Assembly (NCBI RefSeq): GCF_007556755.1
Contig: NZ_VJOO01000005.1
Location: 1-64,000 of the forward strand
Length of the DNA: 64,000 bases
Direction: 5' to 3'
Source: Tepidimonas fonticaldi
GTDB taxonomy: Bacteria; Pseudomonadota; Gammaproteobacteria; Burkholderiales; Burkholderiaceae_C
Shown here: positions 41,907 through 51,995 of the stretch, piece after piece
How the letters are laid out: the number at the start of each line of letters is the position of its first letter
How positions within the stretch are numbered: position 1 is the stretch's first letter
Translations under genes and position numbers: made by a program
Notes under the pieces: generated by a model
Seen by the model: the letters and a program-made list of their open reading frames with translations, nothing else
Told to the model about the DNA's origin: nothing
The model's database searches: none

Positions 41907-43760
41907 ATGAGTTTGCAACTCTGGACTTATCTGGTCGTTGGCGCGACCTTCGCGCTGTACATCGGCATCGCGGTGTGGTCGCGCGCCGGCAGCACCTCCG
42001 ACTTTTACGTCGCCGGCGGCGGCGTGCACCCCGTGACCAACGGCATGGCCACCGCGGCCGACTGGATGAGCGCGGCGTCGTTCATCTCGATGGCCGGCCT
42101 GATCGCCAACATGGGCTACGGCGGCGCCGTGTTCCTGATGGGCTGGACCGGCGGCTACGTGCTGCTGGCCTGCCTGCTCGCGCCGTACCTGCGCAAGTTT
42201 GGCAAGTTCACCGTGCCGGAGTTCATCGGTGACCGCTACTACTCGCAGACTGCGCGCAACGTCGGCGTGATCTGCCTGCTGGTGGCGTCCATCACCTACA
42301 TCATCGGCCAGATGACCGGCGTGGGCGTGACGTTCTCGCGCTTCCTGGGCGTATCCAGCGAAACCGGCATCTACATCGGGCAGGCCATCGTGTTCGCCTA
42401 CGCGGTGTTCGGCGGCATGAAGGGCATCACCTACACCCAGGTGGCGCAGTACATCGTGCTGATCCTGGCCTACTTGGTGCCGGCTGTCTACATTTCGCTG
42501 GCGCTGACCGGCAACGTCCTGCCGCAACTGGGCCTGGGGGCCGACCTCAAGGGCACGGACGTCGCGCTGCTGGCCAAGCTGGACCAGGTGGTCAAGGACC
42601 TGGGCTTTGCCGAATACACCACCGCGGTGGCGGGCAACAAGCTCAACATGTTCTTCTACACCGTGTCGCTGATGATCGGCACGGCCGGCCTGCCGCACGT
42701 CATCGTGCGCTTCTTCACGGTGCCCAAGGTTTCGGACGCCCGTTCGTCCGCGGGCTGGGCGCTGGTCTTCATCGCCTTGCTCTACACCACGGCCCCCGCG
42801 GTCGGTGGTATGGCGCGCCTCAACCTGATCGGCACCGTCAACACCGCGGTCGGCGTGGAGCCGGATCCCGCCGGTGGCATCCGCGTGAACGCCGAGCGCG
42901 TCAAGGCCAATGCGGATCTGTTCGCGGCCGAATCCGCGCTGCCCTATGAGCAGCGTCCGGACTGGTTCAAGCGCTGGGAGAAGACCGGCCTGCTGAAGTT
43001 CGAGGACAAGAACGGCGACGGCCGTATCCAGTTCTACAACGACAAGACCGCCAACCCGGCCGTCAAGGCCAAGGCCGAAGCGGCCGGCCTCAAGGGCAAC
43101 GAGCTGACCGTCAACGCCGACATCATCGTGCTGGCCAACCCCGAAATCGCGCTGCTGCCGAACTGGGTCATCGCGCTGGTCGCCGCCGGTGGTCTGGCCG
43201 CGGCCCTGTCCACTGCGGCGGGTCTGCTGATGGCGATTTCGTCGGCCATCTCGCACGACCTGATCAAGGGCGCCATCAACCCCAACATCAGCGAGAAGAA
43301 CGAGCTGCTGGCCGGCAAGATCGCCATGGCGGGCGCGATCATCGTGTCCGGCTACCTGGGCCTGAATCCGCCGGGCTTCGCCGCGGGCACCGTGGCGTTG
43401 GCCTTCGGTATCGCCGCCTCGACGATCTTCCCGGCGCTGATGATGGGCATCTTCAGCAAGAAGGTGACCGGCTCCGGCGCCGTGGCGGGCATGCTCGCCG
43501 GCCTGTTCGTGACGCTGTTCTATGTGTTCGCGCACAAGGGCATCTTCTTCGTCAAGGGCACCGAGTACCTGGACCTGATCGGCGGCGCCAACAGCTTCTT
43601 CGGCATCACGCCGGAAGCCTTCGGTACCGTCGGTGCGATCGTCAACTTCGTGGTGGCGTTCGCGGTCAGCGCGGTGTCCAAGCCGGTGCCGGCGCACATT
43701 CAGGACCTGGTCGAGTCGGTCCGCGTGCCCAAGGGCGCGGGCTCGGCCGTGGCGCACTGA
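41907..43760 (+). CDS. Sodium:solute symporter, VC_2705 subfamily (acetate/pyruvate-type)
   Basis: This SSS-family secondary transporter (617 residues, about 13 membrane segments) has the family stretches [55 protein letters not shown] and [25 protein letters not shown]. It resembles ActP but belongs to the subfamily that works with a DUF4212 partner (TIGR03648). A hydrophilic insert of about 100 residues (about 310-410) between helices contains an EF-hand-like loop, DKNGDGRIQF (from residue 367). The substrate is probably a short carboxylate such as acetate, inferred from family only. A strong terminator follows. Confidence 0.9.
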   Translation: MSLQLWTYLVVGATFALYIGIAVWSRAGSTSDFYVAGGGVHPVTNGMATAADWMSAASFISMAGLIANMGYGGAVFLMGWTGGYVLLACLLAPYLRKFGKFTVPEFIGDRYYSQTARNVGVICLLVASITYIIGQMTGVGVTFSRFLGVSSETGIYIGQAIVFAYAVFGGMKGITYTQVAQYIVLILAYLVPAVYISLALTGNVLPQLGLGADLKGTDVALLAKLDQVVKDLGFAEYTTAVAGNKLNMFFYTVSLMIGTAGLPHVIVRFFTVPKVSDARSSAGWALVFIALLYTTAPAVGGMARLNLIGTVNTAVGVEPDPAGGIRVNAERVKANADLFAAESALPYEQRPDWFKRWEKTGLLKFEDKNGDGRIQFYNDKTANPAVKAKAEAAGLKGNELTVNADIIVLANPEIALLPNWVIALVAAGGLAAALSTAAGLLMAISSAISHDLIKGAINPNISEKNELLAGKIAMAGAIIVSGYLGLNPPGFAAGTVALAFGIAASTIFPALMMGIFSKKVTGSGAVAGMLAGLFVTLFYVFAHKGIFFVKGTEYLDLIGGANSFFGITPEAFGTVGAIVNFVVAFAVSAVSKPVPAHIQDLVESVRVPKGAGSAVAH

Positions 43761-43833
43761 ACGCGATGCGCGTCGGGCATCGCGCCCGACGCCGCGGTCC
43801 GCTGGGCGGCTTGCCCGCGAGCCCGACGACAAT

Positions 43834-43865
43834 AGCCCCGCCGGCCCGGCCGGCGGGGCTTTTTT
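43834..43865 (+). terminator. Rho-independent terminator
   Basis: An 11-bp perfect stem AGCCCCGCCGG (43834-43844) / CCGGCGGGGCT (43850-43860) with a five-base loop is followed by T6 (43860-43865). It lies about 70 bases after the symporter stop and ends the DUF4212-symporter operon. Confidence 0.93.
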
Positions 43866-43877
43866 GATGAGGACGCA

Positions 43878-44237
43878 ATGGTCAGCATCTATCCGATCAA
43901 GATTCTGTTTTTCCTGGCGCTGTTTCCCGTGGCATTCTTTTGGCTGCGGCGGGCGTGGCGCATTCTGGTGCGCCGCGATTTCTCCGAGGTGGCCCTGAAG
44001 AAGGGCGAGCCCCCGGCCGACGCCGAGCGGTGGGCCCCTTACGAGATGACGATCAACCTGGTGGGCGGCGGCGTGCTGGTTGGCGTCATCGTGGCGGTCC
44101 TGATGGGGTGGCTGGAGTACCAGGCCTGGGTGGCGGTCGCCGGAACGACGTTGTGGATGAAGATTTTTCTGTCCTTTGCCCTGGCCCGCCACGCACACGG
44201 CATCGGCCAGCCCAAGTCGCGCGCCCGGCGTTCCTGA
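43878..44237 (+). CDS. Hypothetical membrane protein
   Basis: This 119-residue protein of unknown function has a hydrophobic helix at about 6-24, a cytosolic-looking charged loop (RRAWRILVRRDFSEVALKKGEPPADAERW), a second helix at about 58-80 and a third weak hydrophobic stretch at 86-104, then a basic tail. GAGGA precedes the ATG by six bases. It begins 12 bases after the terminator and its stop overlaps the probable CTG start of the following transglycosylase, so the two may be coupled. I do not recognise the family. Confidence 0.65.
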   Translation: MVSIYPIKILFFLALFPVAFFWLRRAWRILVRRDFSEVALKKGEPPADAERWAPYEMTINLVGGGVLVGVIVAVLMGWLEYQAWVAVAGTTLWMKIFLSFALARHAHGIGQPKSRARRS

Positions 44238-45172
44238 CGGCGCGGTGGGTCGCCGCGCTGGGGTTGGGCGCGACGGCCTGGGCGAGGGCAGAGGTGTGGA
44301 CGGACGTCGCCCCGCCAGCGTGGACCGATGAGCCGCCCCAACTGTCGCGCTGGATCGAGGAGGGCTGGGCGGCCGAGCGGGCGAGCGATCCCGCGACGGC
44401 GGCGGCGCGTTACTGCGACGCCGCCCGCTTCGGCAGCGGCCAAGCCTACTACCGGCTGGGGGCGCTGTCTCTGCGCGAGCGCCGCGATCCCGCCGGCGAG
44501 GCCGAGGGTTGGGCGCTGCTGCGCCAGGCCGCGCAGATCGGCCATCGCGAGGCGCAGGGGCTTCTGGAGCGGCAGCCCCTGGCGCGGGAAGGGCCGTCGA
44601 GCGCAGCGGACGCCCCGGCCACCCGCGTTGGCGCAGGCCGCCCCGATGACCTGCCCGCCTGTCTGACCGGGGGCGAGCCGCCGCGCTTCGATCCGCCAGC
44701 GCCCGAGCAGGCCGAGGCCGTCCCGCACGAGGTGGTGGAGCGCTTCGTGGCGGCGCTGCCGCCGGACAAGCGCCGCCATGCCCAGCTCATCCAGCGCCTG
44801 GCGCCGCGGTTTGCCGTCGACGGGCGGCTGGCGCTGGCCATTGCGCGGGCCGAGTCCAATTTCGAGGCGCGCGCCGTCTCGCCTCGCAACGCCCAGGGGC
44901 TGATGCAGCTGATCCCCGACACGGCCGAGCGCTTTGGCGTGCGCAACCCGTTCGACCCCGAGCAGAACGTGCGCGGGGGCCTGTCCTACCTGCGCTGGCT
45001 GCTCGATCGCTTCGACGGCGACGTGGCCCTGGTGTGCGCCGCCTACAACGCGGGCGAAGGGGTGGTGGACCGCTACGGGGGCGTGCCGCCGTACCCCGAG
45101 ACGCGGGCCTATGTGCAGCGCATCCTGCACTTTTACCGGGCCACGCGCCATCCCCGCCCTGGCCCCCTGTGA
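44234..45172 (+). CDS. Lytic murein transglycosylase (Slt-type)
   Basis: This periplasmic peptidoglycan-cleaving enzyme carries a C-terminal family-1 transglycosylase domain: catalytic glutamate in AIARAESNF (residue 207 with this start), GLMQLIPDTAERFGV, and AAYNAGEGVVDRYGG. The N-terminal half has Sel1/TPR-like helical repeats (AARYCDAARFGSGQAYYRLGALSL...WALLRQAAQIGHREAQGLL). A signal peptide TARWVAALGLGATAWARA is clear only if translation starts at CTG 44234, which overlaps the upstream stop (CTGA). The next in-frame alternative, GTG at about 44153, would bury the signal sequence behind 27 residues. Enzyme identity is firm; the start is unusual. Confidence 0.85.
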   Translation: MTARWVAALGLGATAWARAEVWTDVAPPAWTDEPPQLSRWIEEGWAAERASDPATAAARYCDAARFGSGQAYYRLGALSLRERRDPAGEAEGWALLRQAAQIGHREAQGLLERQPLAREGPSSAADAPATRVGAGRPDDLPACLTGGEPPRFDPPAPEQAEAVPHEVVERFVAALPPDKRRHAQLIQRLAPRFAVDGRLALAIARAESNFEARAVSPRNAQGLMQLIPDTAERFGVRNPFDPEQNVRGGLSYLRWLLDRFDGDVALVCAAYNAGEGVVDRYGGVPPYPETRAYVQRILHFYRATRHPRPGPL

Positions 45173-45196
45173 CCGGCTCTGCCGCGGCCGACGGGT

Positions 45197-46015
45197 TCAG
45201 CGCGCGGCGGGCTCTTCCAAATCCTGCCGGATGATGGTGGCGATCTCCTCGATCGACTTGTGCGTGGTCGAGAGGATGCGGATGCCCGCGCGGCGCATCA
45301 GCGATTCGGCCTCGCGCACCTCGTAGCGGCAGTTTTCCAGGCTTGCGTAGCGCGAGTTGGGGCGACGCTCGTGCCGGATTTCGCTCAGGCGCTGGGGATC
45401 GATGGTCAGGCCAAACAGCTTTTTCTTGTGGGGCAGCAGGGCCGGGGGCAACTGTCGGCGCTCGAAGTCCTCGGGAATCAAGGGGTAGTTGGACGCCTTG
45501 AGCCCGAACTGCATGGCCAGATACAGCGATGTCGGGGTCTTGCCGCTGCGGCTGACACCGACCAGGATCACGTCGGATTTTTCCAGGTTGTCGTTCGTCT
45601 GACCGTCGTCGTGCTCCAGGGTGAAGTTGATCGCCTCGATGCGGTCGTGGTACTCGCGGCTCTTGGTCACGTCCGAAAAGCGCCCGACGCGGTGGTTGGA
45701 CTTCATGCCCAACTCGTGCTCCAGCGGCGCGATGAAGGTGCCGAACATGTCGATCAGCATGCCTTGGCAGTGCTGTTGCAGCACCTGGAGCACCTCCATG
45801 TTGACCACGGTGGTGAAGACCAGCGGCCGCCGGCCGTCCACCGCCGCGGCGTGGTTGATCTGACGCACCGCCTGGTGGGCCTTGTCGGCGTCGTCGATGA
45901 ACGGCAGCCGCACGCACTTGGGGTCGATTTCGAACTGCGTCAGGATGGCGCGGGCAAAGGTTTCGGCCGTGATGCCGGTGCCGTCGGAGACGAAGAAAGC
46001 GGTGCGGTTGGGCAT
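45197..46015 (-). CDS. ppsR: PEP synthase regulatory protein (kinase/pyrophosphorylase, DUF299)
   Basis: PpsR inactivates phosphoenolpyruvate synthase by ADP-dependent threonine phosphorylation and reactivates it by Pi-dependent pyrophosphorylation. The 272-residue protein opens with [17 protein letters not shown], has a P-loop-like [10 protein letters not shown] (153-162) and the [15 protein letters not shown] segment, all typical of the DUF299 family. It is divergent from ppsA, its target, across 184 bases, a conserved arrangement in proteobacteria. It ends 24 bases from the convergent transglycosylase. Confidence 0.94.
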   Translation of the reverse strand: MPNRTAFFVSDGTGITAETFARAILTQFEIDPKCVRLPFIDDADKAHQAVRQINHAAAVDGRRPLVFTTVVNMEVLQVLQQHCQGMLIDMFGTFIAPLEHELGMKSNHRVGRFSDVTKSREYHDRIEAINFTLEHDDGQTNDNLEKSDVILVGVSRSGKTPTSLYLAMQFGLKASNYPLIPEDFERRQLPPALLPHKKKLFGLTIDPQRLSEIRHERRPNSRYASLENCRYEVREAESLMRRAGIRILSTTHKSIEEIATIIRQDLEEPAAR

Positions 46016-46199
46016 GGTCGATTGGCGGGCCGGGCTGTGCCGGCGCGGGAGCGGGAACTTACAATCGACACATTATCGCGACTCGGTGCGATGGTCGGTG
46101 TCGGCCGTCCGCACCGGGGGCCGCGGGGGCCACGAACAACGACAAGCAAGCGCCCACCGGCTGCGGGACCGGTTTTTCAACATCGTGGAGTCTTCAACC

Positions 46200-48593
<2,394 letters not shown>

Positions 48594-48621
48594 TCCACCG
48601 CCTTCCCGGCAGCGCCCCGCC

Positions 48622-48831
48622 ATGCCACCGCCCGACCCGTCCCCCGAGGAGCCGCGGCTGTGGGCCCTGTTTGCGCTGGGCGTGCTGGCGTTCAACTTTC
48701 CGCTGCTGGCGGTCTGGGCCTTCTGGGGTGAGCGCGCGGGGGGCGCCGCTCCGTTCGTGCTGGCCCTGTTCGCCGTGTGGGCGGCGTTGATCGCCGTCCT
48801 CGCCTGGCTCATGGAGCGCGCGCCGGATTGA
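48622..48831 (+). CDS. Small two-helix membrane protein upstream of the symporter-kinase
   Basis: This 69-residue protein has a short Pro/Glu-rich N-terminus and two hydrophobic helices (about 13-36 and 42-63) separated by a GERAGG turn. The stop is 22 bases before the sensor kinase start, so co-translation is likely. Pseudomonas cbrA is also preceded by a small membrane-protein gene (cbrX) coupled to the kinase; similarity in position and size is suggestive, but sequence homology is not established here. Confidence 0.65.
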   Translation: MPPPDPSPEEPRLWALFALGVLAFNFPLLAVWAFWGERAGGAAPFVLALFAVWAALIAVLAWLMERAPD

Positions 48832-48853
48832 CGCCCGGTGGCGCAGTCGGTCG

Positions 48854-51598
48854 ATGTCGCCCGCGCTCGTCATCGCCGCTGCGTTCGCCTATCTGGGGGT
48901 GCTGTTCGGCGTGGCCCATTGGGCCGACCGCCGGGCGCACCAAGGGCGCTCGGCCATCGGCAGCGCGTGGGTCTATGCCTTGTCGATGGCGGTCTATTGC
49001 ACCGCCTGGACGTACTTTGGCAGCGTGGGGCGTGCCGCCAGCGGCGGTCTGTGGTTCCTGCCGATCTACCTGGGGCCGACGCTGGCCATGGTGCTGGGCT
49101 GGGCCGTGCTGCGCAAGATGGTGCGCATCGCGCGCACCTACCGTATCACCACCATCGCGGATTTCATCGGCAGCCGCTACGGCAAAAGCCCCGCCCTGGC
49201 CGGGCTGGTCACGCTGATCACGGTGGTCGGCATCGTGCCCTACATCGCCCTGCAGCTCAAGGGCATTGCCGTCGCCTATGCGGTGGTGACCGACGGGGCG
49301 GCGCACGGCATCGGTGCGCCCCCCTGGTGGCGCGAGAGCACCTTCTACCTGGCGCTGGGGCTGGCGGCGTTCACCATCGCCTTTGGCGTGCGCCATTGGG
49401 ACAGCACCGAGCGGCACGAGGGCATGGTCGCCGCCATTGCCCTCGAGTCGCTGGTCAAGCTGGTGGCGTTTCTGGCCGTGGGGGCCTATGTCACCTGGGG
49501 GCTGTTCGATGGTTGGGGCGATATCGTCGCGCGGGCCCGCCAGGTGCCGGAGCTGGCGCGGCTGCTCACACTCGGCGACGCCGGCGCCTTCGCCTGGTCG
49601 AGCTGGCTGGCCTTGACGGTGCTGGCCGGCCTGTCCGTGTTGCTGTTGCCGCGCCAATTCCAGGTCATGGTGGTCGAGGCGGTGGATGAGCGGCACATCC
49701 GCCGCGCGGCCTGGGTGTTTCCGCTCTATCTGTGGCTGATCAACCTGTTCGTGTTGCCGATCGCGCTGGCCGGGTTGTTGTGGTTTGGCAGCGCCTCCGA
49801 GGCGGAGATTTTCGTGCTGCGGCTGCCGCAGGCCGCCGGGGCCGAGGCGCTGTTGCTGCTGGCGTTCATCGGGGGGTTGTCGGCGGCCACCGGCATGGTG
49901 ATCGTGGAGACCATCGCGGTGGCGACCATGGTGTGCAACGACTTGGTGTTGCCTTGGTGGCTGCGGCACGCCGCGCAGGGCCGCGCTCCGGCCGATCTGA
50001 CGCGCCCCATCCTGCGCATCCGCCGCGGGGCGATCCTGGGGCTGCTGTTGTTGGGCTATGGGTACTACCGCGTGGCGGGCGATGCCTACGCGCTCGTGAG
50101 CATCGGCCTGATCAGCTTTGCCGCCGTGGCCCAGTTTGCCCCCGCGCTGCTGGGCGGCATGTATTGGAAGGGGGCCAGCCGCGACGGGGCCATGGCCGGG
50201 CTGCTGGGCGGCTTCGTGGTCTGGGCCTACACCTTGATGCTGCCGTCCCTCGCCAAATCGGGGTGGCTGCCCGCCACCTTCGTCACCGAGGGGCTGCTCG
50301 GTGTGGATTGGCTGCGGCCGGAAGCCCTGCTGGGGCTGCGGGGGTTCGATCCGCTGACCCACGCGCTGTTCTGGAGCCTGCTGGTCAACACCGGCCTGTA
50401 CGTCGGCGTGTCGCTCGCGCGCCGGCCCGGGGCGGCCGAAACCAGCCAGGCGCTGCTGTTCGTCGATGTGTTCGAGCGCACCGGCGGGGAGGACCGCCCC
50501 GTGTTCTGGCGCGGCGAAGCCTCCCTGCCGGCGCTGGAGGCGGTGCTGGCGCGGGTGCTGGGGGCCGAGCGCGCGCGTGCGCTGCTGGAAGAACAGGCCC
50601 GCGCGCGTGGGGTGCCGGTGGCAGCCCTGCCGCCCGATGCGGCCTTGGTCCACTGGGTGGAGACGCAGCTGGCAGGGGCCGTGGGCAGCGCGTCGGCCCG
50701 GCGCCTGGTGGCCTCGGTGGTGGAGGAGCAGCCCTTGCGCGTCGAGGATGTGCTCGACATCCTGCGCGAGACCGGGCGGCTGCGGGCCCTGTCGCGCGCG
50801 CTGGAGGAGAAATCCCGATCGCTGGAGCGCGCCACGGCGGAGTTGCGCGCGGCCAACGAGCGGCTGCAGGAGCTGGACCGCCTGAAAGACGACTTCATGT
50901 CGTCGGTGACGCATGAACTGCGCACGCCCTTGACCTCGATCAGGGCCTTGTCGGAAATCATGCGCGACGATCCCGGCATGGATGTGGCACAGCGCGAGCA
51001 GTTCCTGAACATCGTCGTGGCCGAGACCGAGCGCCTGACCCGGCTGGTCAACCAGGTGCTGGATCTGGCCAAAATCGAATCGGGGCATGCCGTCTGGGAC
51101 GTGGCCGATGTGGACCTGGTGGCGGTGGTGCAGCGGGCCGCGCAAGCGGCCGAGCCCTTGCTGCGCGACCGCGGGGCGCGGCTGGCGCTGGAGCTGCCGC
51201 CCGGTCCGCTGCCGGTGCGCGCCGATGCCGACCGGCTGCAGCAGGTGCTCATGAACCTGCTGTCGAACGCGGCCAAGTTCGTCCCGGCCGAGACGGGGCA
51301 AGTGCGGGTGCGCGTCGTGCCGACGCTGGCCGACGATGGCACGCGCCAAGTCACCGTCGAAGTGCACGACAATGGACCGGGGGTGCCCGCGGCCGAGCAG
51401 GCGGTGATTTTCGAGAAATTTCGCCAGGGCGGCGATGCGCTGGACCGGCCGACGGGCACCGGCCTGGGCTTGCCGATCAGCCGCCGGATCGTGGAGCATT
51501 TGGGCGGGCGCATGTGGCTGCGATCGACGCCCGGCGAGGGTGCCTGCTTCGGCTTCGACCTGCCGCTGCCGCCCCCGGCGCCGCAGGCCGGCCCCTGA
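48854..51598 (+). CDS. Sensor histidine kinase fused to a sodium:solute symporter domain (CbrA-like)
   Basis: This 914-residue membrane sensor couples a symporter-like domain to kinase output, as in CbrA. Residues 1-490 form an SSS-type transporter of about 13 helices (VYCTAWTYFGSVGRAASGGLWFLPIYLGPTL, TTIADFIGSRYGKSP). A linker with a coiled coil (about 630-680) leads to HisKA with phospho-acceptor H687 in HELRTPLTS and a complete ATPase: N-box NLLSNAAKF, G1 DNGPGVP, G2 GTGLGLPIS. No PAS domain is evident. The response regulator gene follows 22 bases later, giving a two-component pair. In Pseudomonas CbrAB controls carbon/nitrogen use; the signal here is unknown. Confidence 0.9.
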   Translation: MSPALVIAAAFAYLGVLFGVAHWADRRAHQGRSAIGSAWVYALSMAVYCTAWTYFGSVGRAASGGLWFLPIYLGPTLAMVLGWAVLRKMVRIARTYRITTIADFIGSRYGKSPALAGLVTLITVVGIVPYIALQLKGIAVAYAVVTDGAAHGIGAPPWWRESTFYLALGLAAFTIAFGVRHWDSTERHEGMVAAIALESLVKLVAFLAVGAYVTWGLFDGWGDIVARARQVPELARLLTLGDAGAFAWSSWLALTVLAGLSVLLLPRQFQVMVVEAVDERHIRRAAWVFPLYLWLINLFVLPIALAGLLWFGSASEAEIFVLRLPQAAGAEALLLLAFIGGLSAATGMVIVETIAVATMVCNDLVLPWWLRHAAQGRAPADLTRPILRIRRGAILGLLLLGYGYYRVAGDAYALVSIGLISFAAVAQFAPALLGGMYWKGASRDGAMAGLLGGFVVWAYTLMLPSLAKSGWLPATFVTEGLLGVDWLRPEALLGLRGFDPLTHALFWSLLVNTGLYVGVSLARRPGAAETSQALLFVDVFERTGGEDRPVFWRGEASLPALEAVLARVLGAERARALLEEQARARGVPVAALPPDAALVHWVETQLAGAVGSASARRLVASVVEEQPLRVEDVLDILRETGRLRALSRALEEKSRSLERATAELRAANERLQELDRLKDDFMSSVTHELRTPLTSIRALSEIMRDDPGMDVAQREQFLNIVVAETERLTRLVNQVLDLAKIESGHAVWDVADVDLVAVVQRAAQAAEPLLRDRGARLALELPPGPLPVRADADRLQQVLMNLLSNAAKFVPAETGQVRVRVVPTLADDGTRQVTVEVHDNGPGVPAAEQAVIFEKFRQGGDALDRPTGTGLGLPISRRIVEHLGGRMWLRSTPGEGACFGFDLPLPPPAPQAGP

Positions 51599-51620
51599 GA
51601 ACCATCGAGGAGACGCCCCC

Positions 51621-51995
51621 ATGGGCAAGCGCGTGCTGATCGTGGACGACGAACCCAACATCCTGATCTCGCTCGAGTTTCTGATGAAGCGCGAGGGCTA
51701 CGAGGTGCAGGTGGCCCGCGACGGGGAGGAAGGCTTGGCCCTCGCTGGCCGTTGGCGGCCGGATGTGGTGCTGCTCGACGTCATGATGCCGCGCAAGAGC
51801 GGCTTCGACGTGTGCCAGGCCATCCGGGCCGATGCCGCACTGGCCGGCATGCGCATCGTCATGCTCACCGCCAAGGGGCGGGACACCGATGTCGCCAAGG
51901 GGCTGGCGCTCGGCGCGGATGCCTATCTGACCAAACCCTTTTCCACGCAGGAGCTGGTGCGCCGCGTGCGCGAACTGATGGGAGCGCAGGGGTGA
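51621..51995 (+). CDS. Stand-alone response regulator receiver protein
   Basis: This 124-residue single-domain receiver has acidic pocket D9/D10, phospho-acceptor D53 in VVLLDVMMP, T83 in MLTAKG and K105 in LTKPFS, all intact. There is no DNA-binding or enzymatic output domain, unlike CbrB (an NtrC-type sigma54 activator). It must act by protein contact, for example on the degenerate-kinase/exonuclease fusion whose GTG start overlaps its stop (GTGA). GAGGAGA is located about ten bases upstream of the ATG. Confidence 0.92.
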   Translation: MGKRVLIVDDEPNILISLEFLMKREGYEVQVARDGEEGLALAGRWRPDVVLLDVMMPRKSGFDVCQAIRADAALAGMRIVMLTAKGRDTDVAKGLALGADAYLTKPFSTQELVRRVRELMGAQG

